A stretch of DNA of 64,000 bases, taken from AC-32 sp038237925 (lineage in GTDB: Bacteria; Actinomycetota; Thermoleophilia; Gaiellales; Gaiellaceae). The position numbers and the translations under genes are program-made. Where the stretch lies: the NCBI GenBank assembly GCA_038237925.1, contig JBBRYF010000001.1:186001-250000 (forward strand). The letters are read 5' to 3'. Every line of letters starts with the position of its first letter. Positions within the stretch are counted from its first letter, which is position 1. Shown piece after piece: positions 48,392 to 57,421 of the stretch. The notes beneath the pieces were generated by a model. The model did no database searches. It saw nothing but the letters and a program-made list of their open reading frames with translations, and was not told where the DNA came from.

Positions 48392-49489
48392 TCAGGCCCC
48401 CGACGCGGGAACCGCCTCAAGCTCGTCGGCGTCCGGGTGCGGCTCGACGGGCTGCTGCCGCTTTCCGCGCGCGGCGGCCGCCTGAACGGTCGGCCCGAGG
48501 AGCATGTCCTGCGCGAGCCGCTCGCTGAAGCCGGCGGCGAACGCGAACAGGACGTAGAAGTAGGTGCTGCGCGAGTTGTTGGCGATGTCGAGCGCGACGA
48601 CGCCGCTCTTCAGCGCGAAGAACGTCATCAACCCGAACACCCCGCCGACGAACGGACGCAACGCGCCGAGCGTTCGCAGCGTGTCCTTGCCGAATTCCCA
48701 GTCGACGTGCACGCGCCCAGAGGTCATGCGCGACATCACGCTCATCAGCGCCCCGACGCCGCCGGCCGCGAAGCAGAGGATCCCGATCCGCACCGCCGAG
48801 TTGTGCGAGTCCGCGAGCTTCAGCACCAGCGCGAGCACGATCAGCAGCGCTAGCGGCAGCATCCCGAGCAGCATCCCGCCGACGTAGACGATCTGGCCCG
48901 ATCGCACAGCGGCTCGCCGGTAGTAGCTCTCGATCCCCTTCAGCTCCTCGCGCGTCGTGCGATCGATCTCTGCCACCGCGCGGTCGTTGTGCGCGCGTCC
49001 CGTCTCGTTGAAGCCGAGCAGGTAGCTGATCACCGTGAAGAGCGACTGCATGGCGAGGCGCTGGCTCGTGTCGCGCAGCACTTCCTGCACGCGCACGGCG
49101 ATGCTCTCGCAGCGGTAGAGCAGGTTCATCAGGCGCGGGCTCTCCTTCGTCGCCCAGTCGGTCGCCCAGTGCAGGCGTACGACATCGGGGAGCATCAACG
49201 GACGCCGCTTCACCGTGAGCGCGACGGCCGAGGCTTCCTCCCGGCACCAGTAGGCGTCGACGATCCGACCGTGCTCGGCTTCGAAGCGCTCGACGAACTT
49301 TCGGTAGCGGTCCTCGGCCGGTCCCGAGTACGGGTCGTGCTTGCCCTCATCGAGCTCCTGCTGCCGGAGATGGTGGAGGCACACGAGCTCCGGAAACGAC
49401 ACGGTGCGCCCGGCTCGCCTTCGCCGGAAGATGCTGCGCAGGCTCTTCGTGGCTCGAGCCTCGACGGTTGGTGCTGCCGCTGCGTTCAT
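48392..49489 (-). CDS. membrane protein of unknown family
   Basis: 365 residues. The first 200 are soluble and charged (VSFPELVCLHHLRQQELDE; EEASAVALTVKRRPLMLPD). Then four hydrophobic segments: VYVGGMLLGMLPLALLIVLA, IGILCFAAGGVGALMSVMS, FVGGVFGLMTFFALKSG and YFYVLFAFAAGFSERLAQD. ATG at 49489 with GAGGAGGG upstream. Co-oriented and 3 bp from the hydrolase gene, so the two may act together at the envelope. Family not recognised. Confidence 0.72.
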   Translation of the reverse strand: MNAAAAPTVEARATKSLRSIFRRRRAGRTVSFPELVCLHHLRQQELDEGKHDPYSGPAEDRYRKFVERFEAEHGRIVDAYWCREEASAVALTVKRRPLMLPDVVRLHWATDWATKESPRLMNLLYRCESIAVRVQEVLRDTSQRLAMQSLFTVISYLLGFNETGRAHNDRAVAEIDRTTREELKGIESYYRRAAVRSGQIVYVGGMLLGMLPLALLIVLALVLKLADSHNSAVRIGILCFAAGGVGALMSVMSRMTSGRVHVDWEFGKDTLRTLGALRPFVGGVFGLMTFFALKSGVVALDIANNSRSTYFYVLFAFAAGFSERLAQDMLLGPTVQAAAARGKRQQPVEPHPDADELEAVPASGA

Positions 49490-49578
49490 CCTGCCCTCCT
49501 CTTCCCAGAGGCTGGGCCGCACCTCGACGGTACGCCGACAGCGGCGGTTTGGCAAGAGGGGGTGGGCGCGAGGCTAGA

Positions 49579-50472
49579 ATGGCCGCGATGGCCGAAACCG
49601 GGACGATGAGGGTCAAGAGTGGCCTCGCCGAGATGCTGAAGGGCGGGGTGATCATGGACGTCACCGACGCCGAGCAGGCGCGCATCGCCGAAGACGCCGG
49701 CGCCGTCGCGGTGATGGCGCTCGAGCGCGTTCCGGCCGACATCCGTCGCGAGGGCGGCGTGGCCCGCATGGCCGACCCCGACAAGATCCGCGAGATCCAG
49801 GAGGCCGTCTCCATCCCGGTGATGGCCAAGTGCCGCATCGGCCACTTCGTCGAGGCGCAGGTGCTCGAGGCGCTGGAGGTCGACTACATCGACGAGAGCG
49901 AGGTCCTGACGCCGGCCGACACCGCGCACCACGTCGACAAGTGGGCGTTCACGGTGCCGTTCGTCTGCGGGTGCACGAACCTTGGCGAAGCGTTGCGGCG
50001 GATCGGCGAGGGCGCGGCGATGATCCGCACCAAGGGCGAGGCCGGTACGGGCGACATCGTCAACGCGGTCACGCACATGCGCTCGGTCTTCGGCCACATC
50101 CGCCGGCTCGGCTCGCTTCGCGACGAGGAGCTGTACGCCGAGGCGAAGGAGGCCCGCGCACCGTACGAGCTCGTCAAGTGGGTCGCCGAGAACGGCAAGC
50201 TTCCGGTCGTGACGTTCACCGCCGGCGGGATCGCGACCCCGGCCGACGCCGCGCTGTGCATGCAGCTCGGCGCCGACGGCGTCTTCGTCGGCTCGGGAAT
50301 CTTCAAGTCCGACGAGCCCTCGCCGCGTGCGAGGGCGATCGTCGAGGCGACGACGCATTTCCAGGATCCCGAGATCCTGGCCCGCGTGTCGAGCGGCCTG
50401 GGCGACGCGATGAGCGGCCTCGCGGCCGGCTCGCTGCGGCCTGAAGAGCTGCTCGAAACCCGCGGCTGGTAG
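49579..50472 (+). CDS. pdxS: pyridoxal 5'-phosphate synthase subunit PdxS
   Basis: 297 residues. VKSGLAEMLKGGVIMDVTDA is the conserved opening with the ribose-5-P-binding Lys; VALERVPADIRREGGVARM, KCRIGHFVEAQVLEALEVDY, IRTKGEAGTGDIVNAVTHMR (second catalytic Lys) and FTAGGIATPADAALCMQLGA follow. It makes PLP from ribose-5-P, glyceraldehyde-3-P and ammonia supplied by PdxT. pdxT is 13 kb away here, at the right edge. The start could be 49579 or 49588. Confidence 0.98.
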   Translation: MAAMAETGTMRVKSGLAEMLKGGVIMDVTDAEQARIAEDAGAVAVMALERVPADIRREGGVARMADPDKIREIQEAVSIPVMAKCRIGHFVEAQVLEALEVDYIDESEVLTPADTAHHVDKWAFTVPFVCGCTNLGEALRRIGEGAAMIRTKGEAGTGDIVNAVTHMRSVFGHIRRLGSLRDEELYAEAKEARAPYELVKWVAENGKLPVVTFTAGGIATPADAALCMQLGADGVFVGSGIFKSDEPSPRARAIVEATTHFQDPEILARVSSGLGDAMSGLAAGSLRPEELLETRGW

Positions 50473-50524
50473 CGCCTCCGGGCCAGCATGCTGGACCCGC
50501 TAGACGGGTAGTACGCTCGGCCAG

Positions 50525-51484
50525 GTGGACGTCTGGACCGATGCTCGCTGGCTCGTCGGTGTCGAGGGCTGGCTCCATCGGCAGCTCGAGAAGCTCGGCC
50601 TTCAGTCGACCGGTGCCGTGGAGCAGCCGCACGTCCGGCCGTGGTCGACGGTGCTGCGAATCCCGACGACAGGTGGAGACGTCTGGTTCAAGGCCAATAT
50701 CCCGCTGCTGGCGTACGAGGCCGCCGTCGTGTCCCTTCTCGCCGCACGGCGACCGGACTTCGTTCCCGGGCTGCTCGCGACCGACGTCGACCGCGGTTGG
50801 ATGCTGATGGCGGATGGCGGCGAGCGTCTGCGCGAGATCGTCGAGCGCGAACGCGACCTCAGCCGCTGGCTGGACGTCCTACCGCGCTACGGCCGGCTCC
50901 AGATCGACATGGCGGAGGACATCGATCGACTCCTCGGGCTCGGCCTTCCCGACCGCCGCCTCGAGACGCTCGCGAGTCGTTACGAAGAGCTGATCGGCCG
51001 TGTCGACACGGTGACGGACGACGAGAGCCGCCGGCTACGCGCGCTCGTTCCGGCGATCGCCGAGCTCTGCGAGCGGCTGGCGTCCGCAGGCGTGCCCGAG
51101 ACGATCCAGCACGACGACCTTCACGACGGCCAGGTCTTCGTCCGCGACGGCCGCTATCTCTTCTTCGACTGGGGCGACGCCTGCGTCTCGCACCCCTTCT
51201 TCAGCATGTCCGTGACGCTCGAGGGCGGGCTCGCTTGGGGGCTCGACGACGTCGAGGGCTCGGAGGACATCGCTCTCTACCGGGACGCCTACCTCGAGGC
51301 GTTCCGCGGCTTCGCAGTGCGGTCGGAGCTCCAGGCCGCCCACGAGATCGGCCTCCGTCTCGGCTGGATCTGCCGGGCGCTGAATGTCCACCGCTTTGCG
51401 TTGGGCCTCCCGGCGCCGTACCGGGAAGAGCATCTCCAGGGCGTCGGGGTCCGCCTACGGATGCTGCTCGCCGGATTCGACTGA
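50525..51484 (+). CDS. aminoglycoside-phosphotransferase-like kinase
   Basis: 319 residues, APH fold. Lys-bearing strand VWFKANIPLLAYEAAVVSLL, catalytic loop ETIQHDDLHDGQVFVRDG (H-D-D-x4, with the Asn position Gln), metal site FFDWGDACVSHPFF. The Gln substitution and long lobes make the substrate unpredictable. GTG start. Gap of 52 bp after pdxS on the same strand, so possibly co-transcribed. Confidence 0.82.
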   Translation: MDVWTDARWLVGVEGWLHRQLEKLGLQSTGAVEQPHVRPWSTVLRIPTTGGDVWFKANIPLLAYEAAVVSLLAARRPDFVPGLLATDVDRGWMLMADGGERLREIVERERDLSRWLDVLPRYGRLQIDMAEDIDRLLGLGLPDRRLETLASRYEELIGRVDTVTDDESRRLRALVPAIAELCERLASAGVPETIQHDDLHDGQVFVRDGRYLFFDWGDACVSHPFFSMSVTLEGGLAWGLDDVEGSEDIALYRDAYLEAFRGFAVRSELQAAHEIGLRLGWICRALNVHRFALGLPAPYREEHLQGVGVRLRMLLAGFD

Positions 51485-51558
51485 TGCGACGACAAACGCG
51501 GCGAGCGCGCCGGCGACCCGAGTCCGGCTCACGGCACGATCCTTATCCGGCGATCGTT

Positions 51559-52044
51559 CTAGTCATCCGGCGGGAGGGGAGGTCCCACGTTGACTTGACC
51601 GTGTGCCCTGAAGATGCCTTCCAGCTGCTCAGGCGACGGTCGTGGCGTCTCTCTCGGCGGAGTATTGGGCTTGTCGCCCTCACGGACCCGTCCCGCACCA
51701 TGCTCTCTAGGCCGGCTGGGGTACTGAGGACAAGGACACGCGCAGTGTCGCTCTCGACGCGGAACGTGTGCGCAACCCCCATCGGCACGACGGCCGCCGC
51801 ACCTGGCACCAGTTCGAACCGCTGCTCACAGGCCTGCACCGTCAGCCTTCCCTCCAGCACGATGTAACTCTCGTCCTGTGGATGGGTATGAAGCGGCGGA
51901 GATGCATGGCCGCGGAAAGAGGAATTCGATCAACGCAAAACGCCCCTCATTCGCCTCACCGGGCACCCTGATCGTTGCGAGCGTGCCGAGGAACCAGAGC
52001 TGCTCGCCCTCTCCCGAGCCTGACCACGTTGCCGTTCCAGTCAT
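51559..52044 (-). pseudogene. cupin-domain protein with two frameshifts
   Basis: ATG at 52044 gives QLWFLGTLATIRVPGEANEG; a frameshift near 51906 leads to HASPPLHTHPQDESYIVLEG (cupin motif 1), VVPMGVAHTFRVES (motif 2). A second near 51690 leads to GDKPNTPPRETPRPSPEQLE and the stop at 51559. Repaired length about 161 residues. The first event is +1, the second is one missing base. Probably a small-molecule dioxygenase or sugar-binding cupin. Confidence 0.72.
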
Positions 52045-52079
52045 CTCGCCACTACCCGGCAACGGCCCGCAACGAACGT

Positions 52080-52887
52080 TCAGCTAGCCCAGGGAAGCTG
52101 ATCCCAGAACGAGGGCCGCTCCTGCCGAGACGGCTCGAACCGCACGTACACCTGCTCGAAGTCGGACGTCTCCTCGTCCACGCTCGCCCTGTAGCGCGCC
52201 GCGCGCTCCGACACTGCGTAGTGCAACTCTTCGTTCTCCAACCTTGCACCGGCCATCAGGATCACGCACGGCCCGTCGCCGGCGCCCACGAAGATGTGCT
52301 CGGTTCCCGGGGGACTGTGGAAGAAGTCCCACGGCCGAAGGAGCCGCTCCTCGCCCTCGACGAGCAGCCTGCACTCGCCGGAGAGCACGAGGAACGCCTC
52401 CTGCTGGTTCTCGGAGTGGTAGAGGCCGTTCGGCTGGCCCGGCTCGAGGACGCGGAGCTTGATGCCGAGCTGTGGGAACGGGAACTCCCGGCTCTCGAAA
52501 CGGCAGTCCGAACCGGGCGGCTTCTGCTCGCTGTTCTCCGCCGTCGACCACTGGGCGTCCCGCACGTTCACGACGAACCAGCCGTCGCCGGCCGGTGCGA
52601 GGCCTGAGCCGGAGTCCTTGAGCGGTGCCTCGGGCACGCCGCGAGCGTACCGTTCACGAACCTCGACGACCATCAGCGTGTTCGCCTCGGGGTCCCGCAA
52701 CCAGAACAGTGGCGGCACCGGATCCCCGAAGCGGCTGATCTCGGCGTCGACGTCGACGCCGCGATCTCAGCTGTGAGTGGTAGGCGTGGATGTCGGTCTG
52801 GAGCGAGATGCCGGTGTCCTTGCCGCCGGCGGTCACGTTCGGCCCCGGAGGGCCGCTGCTTAGACCGACTTCGGGAGAGCAATTCAT
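52080..52887 (-). pseudogene. half-VOC plus cupin protein, frameshifted near 52767
   Basis: ATG at 52887 overlaps the upstream stop (ATGA). NVTAGGKDTGISLQTDIHAY is the second half of a VOC domain; after one missing base near 52767 comes GVDVDAEISRFGDPV and PPLFWLRDPEANTLMVVEV (metal Glu). Fused to it is a cupin: LGIKLRVLEPGQPNGLYHSE, QQEAFLVLSGECRLLVEGEE, DFFHSPPGTEHIFVGAGDG. The VOC half lacks its first beta-alpha-beta unit, so this is either a fusion relic or a composite with an older deletion. Confidence 0.66.
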
Positions 52888-53723
52888 CGGTCGGAGGACA
52901 GCAGTTTCGTCCCCGCCGCTAGCCACCGGCGAGCCCGGTTCACGTTCGGGCCGTCCGGTGCCAGCGCGACGGTATCCGCTTGCAGCTCGGCGATGACCAG
53001 CAGCGCCCGCCGCGGGTCTGGCTCTGAGAACGCGTCTTCGATTCGCTCGGCGAGGCGGTCGGGTTTCACTGCGAGCGATGCAACCCGGGCTGCGAGCCGC
53101 TTGTGCGTCGGCGGCCACACCCGGTTCAGCGCATAGACCATCTGCATGACGCGCGAGGCGTCATCCACCATTCGCTCCGTGCGCGCGAGTTGCTCGCCGG
53201 GGCGGACGAGGGTGAGCAATCCTGCCGGCGCGAAACCGCCCCAGGTCAGCGCGGCGTCTTCGATCTGCGCACTCGCGACCTCTTCCGGGTAGTCGCTGAG
53301 TTGCGCTTTCCAACGCGACAGCAAGCCGGACGTCCGTAGTGCGATGCCGTTGGCGATCGCGTCAGCGGCCGACAAGCCCTCGCCGCGGAGGATCGCGTCG
53401 ATGGAGGACTCGGCGTGGTCCCGCGACCACCAGACGAGCTCGAAAGGCACGCCTTCACGGACGCCGGAGACGCGCTGCGTCGGGGTGCCCTGTGGGCCCC
53501 AGGTGTCGAGCTCCTCGAGGCCTGCGGCACGAGCGTGGTCGAAGCAAGCCGCCAATTCGAGCGGCTCCGGCGTGACGATCAGCATCTCGATGTCGGAGAG
53601 CTCGTCAGCGACCCCTCGGGACACGCTGCCGGTCAGCACAACCTCCTCCGCCACCTCGGGTGGGAGCGCGTCGGCGACGCGTTGGGCGAGGTCTTGCAAC
53701 TCCCGGCTCTGCTCGCTCGGCAC
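52884..53723 (-). CDS. nucleotidyltransferase-domain protein
   Basis: 279 residues. NTase fold: VVLTGSVSRGVADELSDIEMLIV supplies G-S-x8-D-x-E (the second acid is Glu in place of Asp), with the third acidic strand in GVPFELVWWSRDHAE. A helical C-terminal region follows (MVDDASRVMQMVYALNRVW). Resembles KNTase-C/DUF4037-type proteins. Substrate unknown. Upstream of the VOC-cupin gene with ATGA overlap. Confidence 0.82.
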   Translation of the reverse strand: MPSEQSRELQDLAQRVADALPPEVAEEVVLTGSVSRGVADELSDIEMLIVTPEPLELAACFDHARAAGLEELDTWGPQGTPTQRVSGVREGVPFELVWWSRDHAESSIDAILRGEGLSAADAIANGIALRTSGLLSRWKAQLSDYPEEVASAQIEDAALTWGGFAPAGLLTLVRPGEQLARTERMVDDASRVMQMVYALNRVWPPTHKRLAARVASLAVKPDRLAERIEDAFSEPDPRRALLVIAELQADTVALAPDGPNVNRARRWLAAGTKLLSSDR

Positions 53724-53820
53724 GATCGAAGTATTCCGGACTGTCGGCGCCAGCCCCGGCTCACAGGTTCCTTACAGGGCCGTGCAAAGCTCCAGGCGAA
53801 ACGAAGCAGGAGGAACGAGA

Positions 53821-54415
53821 TGAAACGCATCGCGAGAACACGGCCGTCGCCCGCGATGGTCGTCGCGTGCATCGCGCTCGCGGTCGCGCTCGGCGGCACC
53901 AGCTACGCGGCGATCACGCTGCCAAGGAACAGCGTCGGGACCAAGCAGCTAAAGAAGAACGCGGTCACCAGCAGCAAGATCAAGAACGGGCAGGTGAGAG
54001 GCGCGGATGTGGCAGAGGCGACGCTCGGCCCGGTCCCCAGAGCTCACACGGCCGCTCTTGCCGACACGGCGACGAACGCTGCTCAGCTCGGCACGTCGCG
54101 GCGGTCGAGTACGCGACGAGGTTGTGGGCACAGGTACGCGGCGGCGGGACGGTGGATGCGGCCAACCGAGTCACCGCGGTCAACCGAACGGGGCCCGGCG
54201 TGTACCTGGTCACGTTCGATCGCAGCAGCATCCGGAACTGCGCTGCGTTCGCGACGATCAGCGACCCCGCGAAGCTCGAGTTCGGCGCCAACGGCACGAT
54301 TCAGGCTTATCCGCTCATTGCCGCCGGCGCATCGAACGTCCTCGTGGTCAGGACCTTCTTGCCCGACGGAAAGACACCCAACGACTACGGCTTCAACGTG
54401 ATGGCCATGTGCTGA
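53821..54415 (+). pseudogene. secreted actinobacterial repeat-type protein, frameshifted near 54091
   Basis: ATG at 53821: SPAMVVACIALAVALGGTSY is a typical signal/anchor, then RNSVGTKQLKKNAVTSSKI and a NGQVRGADVAEATLG repeat, seen in many actinobacterial surface proteins. One missing base near 54091 separates AADTAT-NAAQLG from HVAAVEYATRLWAQVRGGGT; the C-terminal domain continues YLVTFDRSSIRNCAAFATIS to MAMC. Repaired about 197 residues. C1q/TNF-like C-terminal fold is possible but unproven. Confidence 0.7.
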
Positions 54416-54421
54416 GGAGAT

Positions 54422-55147
54422 TCACGGGCGGCGGGCGACGAAGACGAGCTCCCGGCCGGGCCGGTCGGGCGCCGCTCGTACGTCCTCGACGACGTATCCA
54501 AGCGACCCCAGATCCGCCTCGAGCTCGTCGCGCTGCCGGAATCGCAGCGTTGAGTCGGACGTCAGCGTCTCGCCGGCGACGGGAAAGACGAAGGTCGCTC
54601 TGAAGCTGACGAGGGGAAGGCTCACGTCGGTCAGCTCGACCCAGTGCTCGATACGGCCGACGCGGTCGACGTCGACGATGCGGCGGGTCGCGGCTCGAGT
54701 CCATTGCTCCCAGCCTCGATAGGCCGGGTCGCGGGTCTCGAAGACGAGATACCCGCGGGGACGCAAGGCCTCATAGGTCGCGTGCAGCGTTCGCTGCCAG
54801 GCCTCTGGAGGCAGGATCGCCTGGGCGACGTTCCCGGTCATCGTGGCGAGGTCGACCTCGAGGCGAGGCAGGGCCGAGGCGTCGCCGTGAACCCAGCTGA
54901 CGCGGTCCGCACCGAGCTTGGCGCGGGCCACGTCGAGAGAAGCTTGAGCGGGGTCGAGTGCGGTCACCTCGAAGCCGCGCTCCGCGAGGAGCAGGGCGAA
55001 CGTTCCCGTCCCGCAGCCGACATCGAGCACGCGGCGGGCGCGCACCTCGTCGGCGATCGCCAGGTAGGCGTCGAGATCGCGGCGGTCGTCATCGAAGACG
55101 TCGTAGAGAGCTGCCAGCCTGGGATCCTCGAAGGCGGCGTCAGCCAT
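54422..55147 (-). CDS. class I SAM-dependent methyltransferase
   Basis: 241 residues. Motif I VLDVGCGTGTFALLLAERG, Asp after beta2 in VTALDPAQASLDVA, motif II VDLATMTGNVAQAIL, and RPRGYLVFETRDPAYRGW. The C-terminal domain is beta-rich (TDVSLPLVSFRATFVFPVAG). Substrate unknown. Only 6 bp from the convergent gene's stop; divergent from the gene at 55242. Confidence 0.92.
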   Translation of the reverse strand: MADAAFEDPRLAALYDVFDDDRRDLDAYLAIADEVRARRVLDVGCGTGTFALLLAERGFEVTALDPAQASLDVARAKLGADRVSWVHGDASALPRLEVDLATMTGNVAQAILPPEAWQRTLHATYEALRPRGYLVFETRDPAYRGWEQWTRAATRRIVDVDRVGRIEHWVELTDVSLPLVSFRATFVFPVAGETLTSDSTLRFRQRDELEADLGSLGYVVEDVRAAPDRPGRELVFVARRP

Positions 55148-55241
55148 CGCCCGGCGGATGCTCGCAGAGATTCGGAGGGTTAGGTCTCTGCGGTAGCGTC
55201 AAGACCGAGGCGCCCAAAGCCACCGACCTGGAGGAGGTCCG

Positions 55242-55889
55242 ATGAGCAACTACGCAGTAGCCCAAATCGACGAGATCGACGAGATCAGCGACGGCCGGTG
55301 TCCGTGGCGCCCGGTGCGGCACCACTTCGGGATCGCGTCCTTCGGCGTCAACGCGTTCACGGCCGCCAACGCCGGCGACCGGCTGATCAACGAGCACGAC
55401 GAGTCGCAGGAGAACGACCTGCAGGAGGAGCTCTACCTCGTCCATCGGGGCCACGCGACCTTCGAGCTCGACGGCGAGCGTGTGGACGCGCCCGTCGGCA
55501 CGCTCGTCTTCGCCCGGCCCGACGTCAAGCGCACGGCCTTCGCAGAGGAGCCGGGGACGACGCTGCTCGCGCTCGGCGGCACCCCGGGGAAGGCGTACGA
55601 GCCCCACGGCGGAGAGGTCTGGATGCCGCTCCACCACCTCCACGAAGCGGGCAAGTACGACGAGGTGATCGCTCAGGGACGCGAGCTGATCGAAGCCCAT
55701 CCTGAATACGCCGGGCCGATGTACAACCTCGCCTGCTGCGAAAGCCTCGCGGGGCGGACAGACGACGCGATCGAGCACCTGCGGCTCGCGCTCGACCGGC
55801 GCGAGCAGTTCCGCTCGATGGCCGCCGAGGACTCCGACTTCGATCCGATCCGCGAAGAGCCGGCGTTCAAGGAACTGGTCGGCGGTTAG
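55242..55889 (+). CDS. cupin domain plus TPR-like protein
   Basis: 215 residues. Cupin core: EELYLVHRGHATFELDGERV and GTLVFARPDVKRTAFAEEPG. The C-terminal third is a TPR pair: HEAGKYDEVIAQGRELIEAH and GPMYNLACCESLAGRTDDAI. Metal ligands of the cupin are incomplete (no H-x-H), so it may be a binding protein. ATG with AGGAGG 5 bases upstream. Confidence 0.85.
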   Translation: MSNYAVAQIDEIDEISDGRCPWRPVRHHFGIASFGVNAFTAANAGDRLINEHDESQENDLQEELYLVHRGHATFELDGERVDAPVGTLVFARPDVKRTAFAEEPGTTLLALGGTPGKAYEPHGGEVWMPLHHLHEAGKYDEVIAQGRELIEAHPEYAGPMYNLACCESLAGRTDDAIEHLRLALDRREQFRSMAAEDSDFDPIREEPAFKELVGG

Positions 55890-55971
55890 CGCAACCCCTT
55901 CGTCGAGGAGTAATCCCGGCCGCGACGCGGCATATAGGGTTCGCCCCCCTCAACGACCGATTGGAGCCTGA

Positions 55972-56097
55972 ATGCTCGTTGCGCTTCTCATCATCATCCT
56001 GATAATTGCGCTGGCCGGAGGCATCTTCATCAGCAAGTTCCTCTTCTTGGTGCTCCTCCTGCTCCTCCTGCTGCTCCTCTTCCGGGGACGCTTCTAG
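55972..56097 (+). CDS. 41-residue hydrophobic small protein
   Basis: Two helices: LVALLIIILIIALAGGIFIS and KFLFLVLLLLLLLLLF, ended by RGRF. Matches the tiny lmo0937-like hydrophobic protein family (two-span, GGIFxSK core). Function unknown. ATG preceded by TTGGAG. Too short to rank with the large ORFs, but the motif is good. Confidence 0.75.
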   Translation: MLVALLIIILIIALAGGIFISKFLFLVLLLLLLLLLFRGRF

Positions 56098-56107
56098 GAG
56101 CCCCCGC

Positions 56108-56998
56108 CTAAGCGGCCAGTCGATCGGCGACTGCGAGCATCTGCCGGGCGACAGGCTGCAGGCCCACCTTCGTGCCGAGCAGGCCGGTTGACACTCGCTC
56201 GACGACGCCCCATTCCCAGATGCTCGTCGCATTGAGCCCCGTGCGCGCTGCAAGCCAGCGCGCACGCTTGTGGGGATCGTCATCGGGCAGGTCGAGCGGG
56301 TCCTCGCGCATGAGGATCCCGAGGTCGTACTCCGGTTCCGCGAGGAGGCCGTCGGGGTCGACCAGCTTGAATCCGTCCGCCGCTTCCAACGCGTTCCACT
56401 GATGGACGTCGCCGTGGACGAGGACGGCACGCTCGTCGCGATGCGCGTCGCCCCGGCGCGCGGCGCACACGAGCCCGTGCTCGATGGCGCGTTCGGAGCA
56501 GGGGTGATCCAGCTCCTCCCAGGTCGTCGTGATGAAGTCGGCGAGCCAGCGGCCCTTCGCCGCGCCGGTCGGCAGACCGCATCCAGGTGCAGGTCGCCAG
56601 ATGCGGGCCGCCGTCGCGCAAAGGATCTCGTGGCGTTTGCGGATCGGCAGTGCCAGCTCGTAAAGCGACCGGCCGAGACGTTCGACTAGGAGCGCACCGC
56701 GCTCGGCGTCGGCTCGCAGCAGTCGCGCGCACCCTTCTCCGTTGGTGAGCTTCAAGACGGTGATCTCGTGCTCGGCGGCGTCACCTCCTCGGGGCACGAT
56801 CAGCTTCAGCACGGCGGCGGTGCCGTCTTCGTAGGACGCCTTCGCGACGAACGCCTCGGTCGAGTCTGCGTACGCCTGGCCCACCGCGATGCCCCAGTCG
56901 CGCTCCACGCTTGCGACGAGCACCGCCAAGTCGTCCAGCCATGCACGCGCGCCTACGGCGAGCGCCTTCTGGCGCACCACCTCCGGAACCTGGATCAC
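56108..56998 (-). CDS. APH(6)/streptomycin-kinase-like phosphotransferase
   Basis: 296 residues. SYEDGTAAVLKLIVPRGGDA is the ATP lobe, AVLVHGDVHQWNALEAADG the catalytic H-G-D-x4-N loop, FKLVDPDGLLAEPEYDLGIL the metal Asp-x-Asp site. This D-P-D-G signature is typical of the aminoglycoside/hydroxyurea phosphotransferase family (PF04655). True substrate may not be an antibiotic. Stop lies next to the hydrophobic gene's end. Confidence 0.88.
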   Translation of the reverse strand: MIQVPEVVRQKALAVGARAWLDDLAVLVASVERDWGIAVGQAYADSTEAFVAKASYEDGTAAVLKLIVPRGGDAAEHEITVLKLTNGEGCARLLRADAERGALLVERLGRSLYELALPIRKRHEILCATAARIWRPAPGCGLPTGAAKGRWLADFITTTWEELDHPCSERAIEHGLVCAARRGDAHRDERAVLVHGDVHQWNALEAADGFKLVDPDGLLAEPEYDLGILMREDPLDLPDDDPHKRARWLAARTGLNATSIWEWGVVERVSTGLLGTKVGLQPVARQMLAVADRLAA

Positions 56999-57000
56999 TT

Positions 57001-57396
57001 TCAGTCGTGCTGTTCCGCCGCCGGCGGAACGGCCACCCAGGGGTGGCGTCGCGACTCGAAGACAGAGACCTTCGGCGGCGGGAAGCTCGGGTCGGCGAAG
57101 GCGCCGATCGGAACCGCGACGACATCTGGCGCGGTCGCAAGCGTGTAGAAGACGGTCGCGCCGCAGTCGGGGCAGAAGCTGAAGGTTCGCTCCTCGGTCT
57201 CGTCAGAGATCCGCACGTAGTCGCTGTGGTGACCCTCGACACGTACGTGGTCCGACGTGAACCGGGCCTGGATCGCGAAGGCACTTCCGGTTCGGCGCTG
57301 ACAGGCCAGGCAGTGGCACATGGAGATCCGGATCGGATCGCCCTCAGCCGTCAGACGCAGTTGCCCACAACTACAGGCGGCTTCTCGCGTGGCCAT
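57001..57396 (-). CDS. GFA-family (Mss4-fold) zinc protein
   Basis: 131 residues. AACSCGQLRLTAEGD and CHCLACQRRTGSAFA give the Cys ligands C-x-C and C-x-C-x2-C; a later C-x2-C is SFCPDCGATVFYTL. The name comes from glutathione-dependent formaldehyde-activating enzyme, whose proposed activity is doubtful. Likely zinc-binding, role unknown. Stop 2 bp from the kinase start. A close but broken copy lies in the island at 42636. Confidence 0.88.
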   Translation of the reverse strand: MATREAACSCGQLRLTAEGDPIRISMCHCLACQRRTGSAFAIQARFTSDHVRVEGHHSDYVRISDETEERTFSFCPDCGATVFYTLATAPDVVAVPIGAFADPSFPPPKVSVFESRRHPWVAVPPAAEQHD

Positions 57397-57421
57397 CTCC
57401 GCGACCCTAGCTGCGAGCGAC

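Noticed and set aside
51559..52044. Programmed frameshifting in the cupin gene
   Set aside because: Two shifts in different directions and no slippery heptamer; sequencing indel or decay is simpler.
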